Of a stretch of 27,706 nt of DNA, positions 15,650-23,484 are shown piece by piece. The stretch is from Campylobacterales bacterium (lineage in GTDB: Bacteria; Campylobacterota_A; Desulfurellia; JAADFJ01): assembly GCA_027080125.1 (NCBI GenBank), contig JALWSW010000054.1, positions 1 through 27,706 on the forward strand. The letters are read 5' to 3'. Every line of letters begins with the position of its first letter. Within the stretch, counting starts at the first letter, position 1. The notes under the pieces are model-generated. The model did no database searches. It worked only from the letters and a program-made list of their open reading frames with translations, and was not told the origin of the DNA. The position numbers and the translations under genes were made by a program.

Positions 15650-17034
15650 TGAGTCCTGATAAAAAGATATACAATCAATTATGCAAAATATTTGGGAAAG
15701 CCAACGTATATGATAAGCTGATAGATAGAACTCAATATGCCTACGATGCAACTCAAAAGCGCTTTCTGCCTGATTTTGTTGTATTTCCCAAAGATTCCGA
15801 GCAGATAAGCAAACTTTTTATATTGGCTAACAGAGAAAAGATACCGGTTGTGCCAAGAGGTGCAGGCTCGGGATTTACCGGAGGTGCACTTGCGGCAGAC
15901 GGAGGTATAATTGTCTCTACCGAGCTGATGAATAAAATCGAATCCATAGATACAACCGATCTGACTGCTGTTGCAGAGCCTGGTGTAATAAATTACCATT
16001 TTCAGGAAGAGGTGGAAAAAAGGGGGCTATTTTATCCTCCCGATCCCGCAAGCTGGCAATTCTCAGCACTTGGAGGAAATGTTGCGGAAAATGCCGGCGG
16101 ACCTAGGGCGGTAAAGTATGGAGTTACAAAAGATTATATACTTGGGCTGGAAGCTGTTCTTCCAAACGGAGATTTTATAAGAGCCGGTTCAAGAAATATA
16201 AAAGATGTCGTGGGGTATAATATTGCTGGCTTGCTAATCGGATCGGAGGGAACGCTGGCTTTTATCACTAAGATTATTGCAAGGCTGATTCCAAAGCCGC
16301 AATCCACCTCAACGGTTTTGGCGGAATTCAAAACGCTTGATCAAGCCGCATCATCGGTGTCTCTGATCCTAAACAATAATATATTGCCTACTGCCATTGA
16401 ATTTATGGACAGGCATTCGGTTGCCGCCGTAAAAAGATATACCGATATAAGCATTGATGAGAGCACCAAGGCTATACTTGTAATACAAACAGATGGTTCA
16501 ACGGAGGAGGCATCGCGGGAAGCTGAGAAAATTGCGGATCTTTTGCGCAGCAAAGCAGGAGCAACGGTTAAAATTGCAACCACCGTAGCTGAAGAGGAGC
16601 TTCTATGGAGAGCAAGGCGGAGTGTATCGCCTGCTCTGAAAAATATAAGACCCAACAAATTAAATGAGGATATTGTTGTACCTCGCAATCGCCTCGATAA
16701 AATGATTGAAAAAACCGATCAGATAAGCAAAAAATATGGTTTGCCTATTGTCAATTTCGGTCATGCCGGAGATGGCAATATCCATGTAAATGTTCTTTAT
16801 GAAGATGACGAGCGCAAAAAAGCTGAAGCGGCTGTGTATGAGATTTTTGAGGCTGTTGTTGAACTGGGAGGAACATTATCGGGTGAACATGGAATAGGAG
16901 TTGCAAAACAAAAATTTTTGAGGCTTGCAAAAACCGAAAGTGAGATGAACATAATGAGAGCCATAAAGAAGACGTTTGATCCGAATAATATCCTGAACCC
17001 AGGCAAGATGGGCTTGCAAAAGGGGCATACATAA
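15649..17034 (+). CDS. glcD: FAD-linked glycolate/D-lactate oxidase, GlcD subunit
   Basis: A 461-residue flavoprotein that oxidises a 2-hydroxy acid (glycolate or D-lactate) and passes electrons to an iron-sulfur partner. The PCMH-type FAD domain has PRGAGSGFTGGALA near residue 65, NVAENAGGPRAVKYGVT, and GSEGTLAFITKI. The C-terminal oxidase domain has the FGHAGDGNIHVN metal and substrate motif and the GEHGIGVAKQKFL signature, ending in DPNNILNPGK. The ATG sits in the upstream stop codon with AAGGTGAG ahead. The next gene encodes the matching iron-sulfur subunit. There is no GlcE, as in many anaerobes. D-lactate versus glycolate cannot be decided from sequence. Confidence 0.92.
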   Translation: MSPDKKIYNQLCKIFGKANVYDKLIDRTQYAYDATQKRFLPDFVVFPKDSEQISKLFILANREKIPVVPRGAGSGFTGGALAADGGIIVSTELMNKIESIDTTDLTAVAEPGVINYHFQEEVEKRGLFYPPDPASWQFSALGGNVAENAGGPRAVKYGVTKDYILGLEAVLPNGDFIRAGSRNIKDVVGYNIAGLLIGSEGTLAFITKIIARLIPKPQSTSTVLAEFKTLDQAASSVSLILNNNILPTAIEFMDRHSVAAVKRYTDISIDESTKAILVIQTDGSTEEASREAEKIADLLRSKAGATVKIATTVAEEELLWRARRSVSPALKNIRPNKLNEDIVVPRNRLDKMIEKTDQISKKYGLPIVNFGHAGDGNIHVNVLYEDDERKKAEAAVYEIFEAVVELGGTLSGEHGIGVAKQKFLRLAKTESEMNIMRAIKKTFDPNNILNPGKMGLQKGHT

Positions 17035-17068
17035 AATCTCCAAAAAAATTTCGTTTTACATATAGAAG

Positions 17069-18304
17069 ATGAAAAAAAAAGATAAGTTTATAAAAGAGGA
17101 ACTGGAAAAATGCGTAAGATGCGGCAAATGCAGGTGGGTTTGTCCTGTGTTTGAGCAAGAGCAGCGTGAGCCGTTTGTTGCACGCGGACATTTTTCGCTT
17201 TTAGAGGAGCTAAGAAACCGAACAATAAAACCTGAAGGTAGTAGAATAAAAGAGCTTTTGGGCAAATGTATTCTGTGCACAAGTTGCGTTGAGATCTGTC
17301 CGAATGATGCACCTACCGATACGATTGTTGAGCTGGCAAGATATATGATTTATCAGCAAAACAGCCTTCCACTTTATAAAAAGCTCTTTTTTTGGTTACT
17401 GAAAGACAGAAAAAGACTTGACCAAGCTGTTAGTGCAGCAGCAAACGCATCTGTAATAGCAACACAAGAAAAGAACGGACAGAAATTTCCGTTTATCAAA
17501 CGATTTTTCCCTAAGATAGCAAAAAAATCGTTGCTTCGATCGCTACCTAAATATCCCACAAAAGGAAACACAACGGTAGCGTTGTTTGCATCATGTCTGG
17601 TAAACTATTCATACCAATCCGTAGGTTACGCCCTCGTTGATATTCTCAAAAAACTCGGTATCGGAAGCGTTTTACCAAAAGAACAACTCTGTTGCGGTGC
17701 ACCGGCATATTTTGCCGGAGATTTTCAGACAGCCGCCTTTCTTGCCAGAGGAAATATCGATCTGTTTGAAAAGATAAATCTTCCCGTCCTGCTGCCAGAG
17801 CCTACCTGCGCATCGATGATAAAATATGATTATCCCAAACTTTTCAGATTTCTTGAAGATGAAGAATATGCAAAAAAAGCTGAAAAGGTTTCCAAGCTAT
17901 TTTATGACCCGGTCTTTTATCTTTATCACAACAGCGACCTTAAAGAGAGGATGAAGAAATCTGTAAATCTGAATATAACCTATCATGACCCGTGTCATCT
18001 TGCAAAAACGCAAAAGGTTATCGAAGAACCAAGAGAGCTGATAAGCAGAACCGGCGCTAATATTATGGAGATGTCAGATCCTATGAGATGCTGCGGGAAC
18101 GGAGGAACGTTCAGTGTTGACTGGAGAAATTTGTCGCTTAAGATTATGGACAAAAAAATTGATGATATTAAAAACAGCGGAGCAACCACCGTTGTTACCG
18201 GATGCTCGGCTTGTATGATGCAGATATCCGAAGGACTTCACAGACACAGGCAAACGACTGGAATTATCCATACGCTTGAGCTGATAAACAAAGCTGTACC
18301 GTAG
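17069..18304 (+). CDS. glcF: glycolate oxidase iron-sulfur subunit (GlcF-like, CCG-domain)
   Basis: A 411-residue electron-transfer partner of the GlcD protein, typically membrane-associated and feeding quinone. Two [4Fe-4S] ferredoxin motifs are near the N-terminus: CVRCGKCRWVCP and CILCTSCVEICP. Two cysteine-rich CCG domains follow, with CCGAPAYFAGD and CCGNGGTF as cores, and DPCHLAKTQKV between them. The C-terminal TGCSACMMQI fits the usual GCxxQ segment. The length is as in E. coli GlcF (407). The start ATG has no strong ribosome binding site; a 34-base gap separates it from glcD. Confidence 0.9.
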   Translation: MKKKDKFIKEELEKCVRCGKCRWVCPVFEQEQREPFVARGHFSLLEELRNRTIKPEGSRIKELLGKCILCTSCVEICPNDAPTDTIVELARYMIYQQNSLPLYKKLFFWLLKDRKRLDQAVSAAANASVIATQEKNGQKFPFIKRFFPKIAKKSLLRSLPKYPTKGNTTVALFASCLVNYSYQSVGYALVDILKKLGIGSVLPKEQLCCGAPAYFAGDFQTAAFLARGNIDLFEKINLPVLLPEPTCASMIKYDYPKLFRFLEDEEYAKKAEKVSKLFYDPVFYLYHNSDLKERMKKSVNLNITYHDPCHLAKTQKVIEEPRELISRTGANIMEMSDPMRCCGNGGTFSVDWRNLSLKIMDKKIDDIKNSGATTVVTGCSACMMQISEGLHRHRQTTGIIHTLELINKAVP

Positions 18305-18316
18305 GTTTTTTTCAAT

Positions 18317-20239
18317 TTATCTTATCTCTTCCCAGAATTTGTTTTCGTTATCAACATTATAACCACCTTGTGTTTGCTCGGGCAGTTGAGGCTGTTTATT
18401 TAACATTTTCAGGGTTTCAGGCGGAAGGTTTGGAGGAATCGGGAATTTTTTAACCGGTTTATCTGCCAATATTCTTTTCATAATGCCTATCCAAATAGGC
18501 AAAGCAGCCCTTGCGCCTGTTTCGCCCCTGCCAAGACTTTTTCGATTATCATATCCGGTCCAGACTACGGTCAGATAATCGGGTGAATAGCCTGCAAACC
18601 ATGCGTTTCTATAGGCGTTTGTTGTTCCTGTTTTTCCAGCCAAAGGTCTGCCCAACACCTGAGCGGAGCGCCCGGTTCCGTTTTCTATAACCTCCTGAAG
18701 CATCTTTGTCATTATAAATCCGGTTGATACCTTTAGCACTCTTTCTGGATTATCTTTATGCTCATAATAAAGCTTTCCATCGGGTCCGGTTATCTTTTTA
18801 ATAGCGTATAACTTTTCTTTTATGCCGTAATTGGCAAGTGTGCCGTATGCGGTTGCCAATTCAAATGCGCTAAGACTTGCCGAACCCAAAGCCAGAGTAT
18901 AATTTTTTGGCAACTCGGAAGTTATTCCCAGTTTTCTGGCATATTTTATTGTTTCTCCTATTCCTATCTGGGCAATAAGGTTTATGGTTGCCACATTTAT
19001 TGAATGAGCAAGAGCATATCTCAATGTTACGTTTCCGCGATATTTTCGTTCGTAATTTTCAGGTGTCCAGACCTTGTTATGAAATTTGAAACTTATAGGT
19101 TCATCAAGAAGCATATCATTGGGAGAGAATCCGTTCGCTATGGCTGCGGTATAAACAATCGGCTTAAAGGCTGAACCGACCTGCCTTTTTGCCTGGTATG
19201 CCCTGTTGAATTGACTCATTCTGAAGCTGAACCCTCCTACCATTGCCAGAATTGCTCCGGTGCGATGTTTAACAATAAGTGCCGCGCCTTGAGGTATTGA
19301 GCCGTCTCTTTTCAGTCTTATCAACCCTTTTTTAATCTCTGTTGTGGCAATTTTCTGATATAGCGGGTTGAGTGTCGTGTAAATTCTCAAACCACCGCTG
19401 TAAAGCGCCTTTTCGCCGAACATTTTTATCACTTTTTCTCTTACATATTCGGTAAAATAGCCATATGCCCAGACCGGGACCGACTTAGGTCTTAGTCTAA
19501 GCCTTCCGTTTAATGCCTTGAGGTATTGATTTTTATTGATTTTACCGAGTTTATACATCCTTTTTAATACATGAAGCATTCTTTTGCGCGCAAGCTTTGG
19601 ATGTTTATACGGATTATATCTTGAGGGAGCCTCTATCATTCCGGCAAGAGCGGCTGATTCCAGCAGGTTCAGCTGAGCTGCATGAACCCCGAAATATCGT
19701 TCGGCAGCATCCTCTATTCCGTAAGAACCGTTGCCAAAATAGATTTCGTTAAGATAGAGCTCCAAAATCTTTTTTTTGGAATAGCGCTTTTCCATTTTAT
19801 ATGCAAGTACTACCTCAATGGTTTTTCGATAGATACTTTTTTCAGGAGACAAAAAGATATTTTTTACGAGTTGTTGAGTTATGGTGCTTCCGCCTTCGCT
19901 AAATTTTCCCGATATTATATCGCTGATAAAGGCTCTCAATATTCCTTTGAAATCTATAGGCCCATGCTCAAAAAAACGCGAGTCCTCGGTCGCCAGAACC
20001 GCATCAATCGCAATCTTGGCAACTGATTTTAGAGGAATAATTTTTCGCTGCTGATATCCAAAACTTGCTATCACCTCCCCGTTTGCGGCATATATAATTG
20101 AGGAGGATGGCATCCTATAGCTCGAAATATCAGTAAATCTGCTTTCTGTAGCTGCATCTATCATAAAAAATATTACCACCGCGGCAATTGCTGCAAAAAG
20201 TGTGGCAAAACCGAAAAGAATAAAAATCTTTTTAATCAA
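18317..20239 (-). CDS. mrcA: class A penicillin-binding protein, PBP1A-like
   Basis: A 640-residue bifunctional peptidoglycan synthase anchored in the inner membrane. There is a short cytoplasmic start and one transmembrane helix (about residues 4-26). The GT51 glycosyltransferase domain has its catalytic Glu85 in ATEDSRFFEH, GGSTITQQLVKN (116-127), and the KILELYLNEIYFGNG motif. The transpeptidase domain carries SAFK (Ser356, Lys359), SIN (413-415) and KTGT (536-539). There is no large insertion. The TTG start is forced: an in-frame TAA immediately precedes it and the next Met would remove the membrane helix. A gap of only 12 bases separates it from the convergent glcF. It is a single gene. 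Confidence 0.95.
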   Translation of the reverse strand: MIKKIFILFGFATLFAAIAAVVIFFMIDAATESRFTDISSYRMPSSSIIYAANGEVIASFGYQQRKIIPLKSVAKIAIDAVLATEDSRFFEHGPIDFKGILRAFISDIISGKFSEGGSTITQQLVKNIFLSPEKSIYRKTIEVVLAYKMEKRYSKKKILELYLNEIYFGNGSYGIEDAAERYFGVHAAQLNLLESAALAGMIEAPSRYNPYKHPKLARKRMLHVLKRMYKLGKINKNQYLKALNGRLRLRPKSVPVWAYGYFTEYVREKVIKMFGEKALYSGGLRIYTTLNPLYQKIATTEIKKGLIRLKRDGSIPQGAALIVKHRTGAILAMVGGFSFRMSQFNRAYQAKRQVGSAFKPIVYTAAIANGFSPNDMLLDEPISFKFHNKVWTPENYERKYRGNVTLRYALAHSINVATINLIAQIGIGETIKYARKLGITSELPKNYTLALGSASLSAFELATAYGTLANYGIKEKLYAIKKITGPDGKLYYEHKDNPERVLKVSTGFIMTKMLQEVIENGTGRSAQVLGRPLAGKTGTTNAYRNAWFAGYSPDYLTVVWTGYDNRKSLGRGETGARAALPIWIGIMKRILADKPVKKFPIPPNLPPETLKMLNKQPQLPEQTQGGYNVDNENKFWEEIR

Positions 20240-20335
20240 TTAATCTGCTATCCATCTGTCATATTATCTGATGCAGCTAAACTTATTGCAAATACCTTGT
20301 TTATCAATGTTTGAGCACGCCTTCTTAATAGGCAA

Positions 20336-21526
20336 CTATTCCAACTGGCTCACAACCGATTTAATAGATTCAACCGCTTCTTTTATATCTTCCATAGATG
20401 CAGCATAGGAAAACCTAAGAGAATTATCATCTCCGAATCCGATTCCGGGCACGCTTGCAACCTTCGCCTCATCTATAAGCAGATTTGCAAAATCGATTGA
20501 TGAGCTGATTTTTCTGCCGTTAAAACGTCTCCCGTACAAACCGCTTATATCAGGGAACAGATAGAATGCGCCGTTTGGCTTGAAACAGTTTATGCCCTTT
20601 ATATTTTTAAGCTCGTTATAAAAATAGTCTCTTCTTTCTTTAAATGCATCAACCATTATTTCAACACTTTTTTGCGAGCCGTTCAAAGCCTCTACCGCGG
20701 CTGCTTGAGCTATCGAGCATGGATTTGATGTGCTTTGACTTTGAAGTTTGGTCATTGCTTTTACAATTTCGCTATCTGCTCCGACCCAACCTATTCTCCA
20801 GCCGGTCATGGAATATGTTTTTGAAACACCGTTTACAGTTAATGTTTTTCGTTTTGCTTCATCAGATAATGAAGCCGGACTTACAGGCTTAAACCCGTCA
20901 TAAACAATCTTTTCGTATATTTCATCCGAGACGATAAACAGATTATGCTTAAGTGCGCATTCGGTCAGTTTTTCTATCTCGGCTTTACTGTAGGCAGAAC
21001 CTACCGGATTTGACGGGGAGTTAAGCACGACCATTTTTGTTCTGGATGTTATTTTTTCTTCCAACGCTTCGGGCAAAATTTTGTAACCGGTTGGTGCGGT
21101 CGGTACTATAATCGGGTTTGCTCCTGCATATCTTATTCCGGCCTCATAGCTTACCCAATACGGAGCCGGAAGAATTACCTCGTCGCCTTTATCAAGAAGC
21201 ACCTGAAAAAGGTTAAAAAGCGTATGTTTGGCGCCATCGGATACGCAGATATTCTCTTTGCCATATTCGATGTTGTTGTCCTGCCTAAACTTTTTAACAA
21301 TTGCCTCTTTCAGGGCGTCTATTCCGCCAACGGCGGTATATTTTGTAAACCCGTTGTTTATAGCCTCAATAGCAGCCTGTTTTATGTTCTCCGGCGTATC
21401 AAAATCAGGTTCTCCGGCCGATAGATTTATGATTCTGATTCCCTGAGCGTTGAGCTGTTTACATTTTGTGCTTACAGCAAGGGTAGCCGAAGGCTTAATC
21501 AATCCGATTCGTTCTGATAGTTTCAT
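20336..21526 (-). CDS. aspC: aspartate aminotransferase (class I/II, subgroup Ib-like)
   Basis: A 396-residue PLP enzyme exchanging amino groups between aspartate/glutamate and their keto acids. PLP-binding residues can be placed: Lys236 (VSKTYSMTGWRIGW), Asn173 (SPSNPVG), Asp201 and Tyr204 (SDEIYEKI), Arg244, and the carboxylate-binding Arg in LRFSYA near the C-terminus. The N-terminal INLSAGEPDFDTP is typical of the Ib subgroup, where prephenate can also be a substrate in some enzymes. It may supply or drain the aspartate used by NadB and PyrB. The start overlaps the coaD stop by four bases (ATGA). It is the last gene of rsmD-coaD-aspC. Confidence 0.93.
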   Translation of the reverse strand: MKLSERIGLIKPSATLAVSTKCKQLNAQGIRIINLSAGEPDFDTPENIKQAAIEAINNGFTKYTAVGGIDALKEAIVKKFRQDNNIEYGKENICVSDGAKHTLFNLFQVLLDKGDEVILPAPYWVSYEAGIRYAGANPIIVPTAPTGYKILPEALEEKITSRTKMVVLNSPSNPVGSAYSKAEIEKLTECALKHNLFIVSDEIYEKIVYDGFKPVSPASLSDEAKRKTLTVNGVSKTYSMTGWRIGWVGADSEIVKAMTKLQSQSTSNPCSIAQAAAVEALNGSQKSVEIMVDAFKERRDYFYNELKNIKGINCFKPNGAFYLFPDISGLYGRRFNGRKISSSIDFANLLIDEAKVASVPGIGFGDDNSLRFSYAASMEDIKEAVESIKSVVSQLE

Positions 21527-22014
21527 CTTTTTTCTCCTTTTACTTTTTCTTTCATCATCTTAGCCACAATTGAGGGCACCATCTCCTTTATGCATCCGTT
21601 ATGAAAAAAAACATTTTTTACGATGCTTGAGCTCAAAAACGAATATTTGATAGAGGGCATCAAAAACAGCATCTCTATAGATTTATCAAGCTCTCTGTTC
21701 ATAAACGCCATCTGAAGCTCAAATTCAAAATCGCTGATTGCCCTTAGTCCTCTGATAATAATTTTTGAATTATGCTTTTTGACAAAATCAACAAGCAACC
21801 CCTCAAAAATCTCGACCTTGCAGCCTTTTACATTTTTTTCTACCAATGCTTTCTCGATCATCATAAGGCGTTCCGAATCGCTGAACAGCGGTTTTTTCTG
21901 AAGATTTTTTGCCACGCCGATTATTATCGAGTCAAAAATTTTCAGACTTCGCTTTATTATATTTATATGTCCGTTTGTTACCGGATCAAATGTTCCCGGA
22001 TATATGGCAATCAT
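21523..22014 (-). CDS. coaD: phosphopantetheine adenylyltransferase
   Basis: Transfers AMP from ATP to 4'-phosphopantetheine, the fourth step of coenzyme A synthesis. The 163-residue length is typical. It has the nucleotidyltransferase motif YPGTFDPVTNGH (HxGH type, residues 5-16), the IIIRGLRAISDFEFELQM segment, and the LSSSIVKNV signature that replaces ISSTxVR. The ATG overlaps the rsmD stop by four bases; coaD next to rsmD is a common arrangement in bacteria. Confidence 0.96.
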   Translation of the reverse strand: MIAIYPGTFDPVTNGHINIIKRSLKIFDSIIIGVAKNLQKKPLFSDSERLMMIEKALVEKNVKGCKVEIFEGLLVDFVKKHNSKIIIRGLRAISDFEFELQMAFMNRELDKSIEMLFLMPSIKYSFLSSSIVKNVFFHNGCIKEMVPSIVAKMMKEKVKGEKR

Positions 22015-22541
22015 CTGAATTTGAGAAAATTTAAAACTGTGTTTCCAAACGGTCTTGATTTTACGGTTTCAGCAAATTCCGATTTATACGGTTTGCTATA
22101 TTCTAATATCACCAAAGCCTTTTCTGTCTTTTTCATAACTTCCCCAACCTTTTTTATAATGTTTTCAAGTTTGTAAACCGGTATATCATAGGGCGGATCG
22201 ATGAATACAATGTCAAATCTCTCTTTGCAGGCATCTAAAAACCGCTCCGCTGTTTTCTGCTCTATTTTAACCGAATCAGCCAATTTGCAAATAGCCACAT
22301 TTTCAGTGATTATCTTAATGGCATTTGCGCTGCAATCAACCATTGTGGCAATAGCGCCTCTGCTTGATGACTCTATACCTATGGAGCCGGTTCCAGAATA
22401 AAGATCCAAAAAATTCAAGCCTTTTATTTCTCCGATTGCATCAAAAAGCGATTTTTTAACAATCTGTCGTGTCGGGCGCAGCCATCTCCATTTTGCGGCT
22501 ATAAGCTTTTTTCCTTTTAACGATCCGCCTATCACATTCAT
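22011..22541 (-). CDS. rsmD: 16S rRNA (guanine-966-N2)-methyltransferase RsmD
   Basis: A 176-residue SAM-dependent enzyme that methylates G966 of 16S rRNA in the small subunit. It opens with MNVIGGSLKGKKL and the LRPTRQIVKKSLFDAI family motif. SAM binding is by LDLYSGTGSIGIE (45-57) and the catalytic DPPY is at 115-118. The ATG at 22541 has no good Shine-Dalgarno nearby (an AGGGG lies about 20 bases off). It is the first gene of the operon and is driven from a promoter reaching into the end of tatD. Confidence 0.94.
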   Translation of the reverse strand: MNVIGGSLKGKKLIAAKWRWLRPTRQIVKKSLFDAIGEIKGLNFLDLYSGTGSIGIESSSRGAIATMVDCSANAIKIITENVAICKLADSVKIEQKTAERFLDACKERFDIVFIDPPYDIPVYKLENIIKKVGEVMKKTEKALVILEYSKPYKSEFAETVKSRPFGNTVLNFLKFR

Positions 22542-22606
22542 AATAAATAATAGCTAATATACCCCTTTTGTTATGCTTTATGAATCTCGGTCATTTGCCC
22601 ATCACA

Positions 22607-22634
22607 AGTATAACAAACACTATTTTATTGTAAA
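22607..22634 (-). promoter_or_regulatory. sigma-70-type promoter with extended -10, for rsmD-coaD-aspC
   Basis: On the minus strand, TTTACA (22629-22634), a 16-base spacer and TATACT (22607-22612), preceded by TGT to form an extended -10. The -35 box lies in the last codons of tatD, whose stop is at 22625-22627. The predicted leader is about 58 bases. Confidence 0.6.
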
Positions 22635-23413
22635 CCGAATTTTTGTTCGCGGCAGGTGATATTAAATGCCCTGAATGCGTTATCTGTCGAAATCCTGATA
22701 AGTTGTTCGTAGTCGATATTAAGCAGTCTTGAGGTATATTTAATTGTTTCAACGATAAAGGCGGGCTCATTTCTTCTGCCTCTGTAGGGAATCGGAGCAA
22801 GAAAAGGCGCATCGGTTTCAAAAAGAAGCTTTGATAGCGGTATCTTTTTGACCGCTTCTTGCAGAATTTTTGCTTTCGGATATGTTATAATGCCGCCTAT
22901 GGAAAAATAGTTTCCATGTTTATTGCCAAATTCCAAGATTTTCTCATCGCCTGTAAAACAGTGAAAGATTATCGTTAAGCTATTTGTAAAGCGCGAGAGA
23001 ATCTCCAGAGTGTCCTTTGTTGCCTCCCTGGTATGGATGACAATAGGCAGGGATAATTCTTTTGCAATTTCCAGAAACTGTCTAAAACAGGCTTTTTGAA
23101 TATGCTTTGGAACGTCGGAATGATAGTAATCCAACCCGATTTCACCAATTCCGGCACATTTCGCCTCTCTTGCTTTATCTGCGAGATATCCCAAATCTTT
23201 TTCATAATTATCGGCGTCTTCAGGGTGAATCCCGACCAGATACCATATTCCGTCTGTTTCTGCAATCTTTATGGCTTTTTTGAGATTTGGCAAGGTTGTT
23301 CCGGGTAATATAAAATAGTTTACCCCTGCCTGCCTTGCTCTGTTGATTGCCTCATACGGGTCGTCAAATTCATCCAAATCCAGATGTGTATGCGTATCAA
23401 TAACCACCGGCAT
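22625..23413 (-). CDS. tatD: TatD-family metal-dependent deoxyribonuclease
   Basis: A 262-residue TIM-barrel hydrolase of the amidohydrolase superfamily; relatives are 3'-5' nucleases involved in DNA quality control. The metal-binding HxH is in IDTHTHLD (His8, His10), with GIGEIGLDYY (Glu), HTRE and FHCFTG in the middle, and ETDAPFLAP (Asp) near the C-terminus. This arrangement is complete and the length is normal. The ATG follows a near-perfect GGAGGT ribosome binding site. A perfect -35 TTGACA lies upstream on the minus strand at 23451-23456, but I see no good -10. It is a separate unit from rsmD despite the short gap. Confidence 0.94.
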   Translation of the reverse strand: MPVVIDTHTHLDLDEFDDPYEAINRARQAGVNYFILPGTTLPNLKKAIKIAETDGIWYLVGIHPEDADNYEKDLGYLADKAREAKCAGIGEIGLDYYHSDVPKHIQKACFRQFLEIAKELSLPIVIHTREATKDTLEILSRFTNSLTIIFHCFTGDEKILEFGNKHGNYFSIGGIITYPKAKILQEAVKKIPLSKLLFETDAPFLAPIPYRGRRNEPAFIVETIKYTSRLLNIDYEQLIRISTDNAFRAFNITCREQKFGLQ

Positions 23414-23449
23414 CTACCTCCAATAACAAACATTGATCCAAAATCGGTG

Positions 23450-23477
23450 TTGTCAAGAATAAAAAATTGATTATTAT
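23450..23477 (+). promoter_or_regulatory. sigma-70-type promoter, predicted leaderless, for ubiD
   Basis: TTGTCA (23450-23455), a 16-base spacer and TATTAT (23472-23477), then seven bases to the ATG at 23485. The start point would fall at the start codon. The -35 region TTGTCAA is nearly the reverse complement of the tatD -35 (TTGACAA), so divergent promoters appear to share it. Confidence 0.5.
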
Positions 23478-23484
23478 AAAGATA

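Noticed and set aside
16751..17191. A 146-codon minus-strand frame across the glcD-glcF junction.
   Set aside because: It is antisense to both conserved genes, rich in Phe, Leu, Ser and Cys, and resembles no family.
18305..18316. A T-run after glcF as a possible terminator.
   Set aside because: No convincing stem precedes the run of seven T residues; the gap to the PBP gene is only 12 bases.
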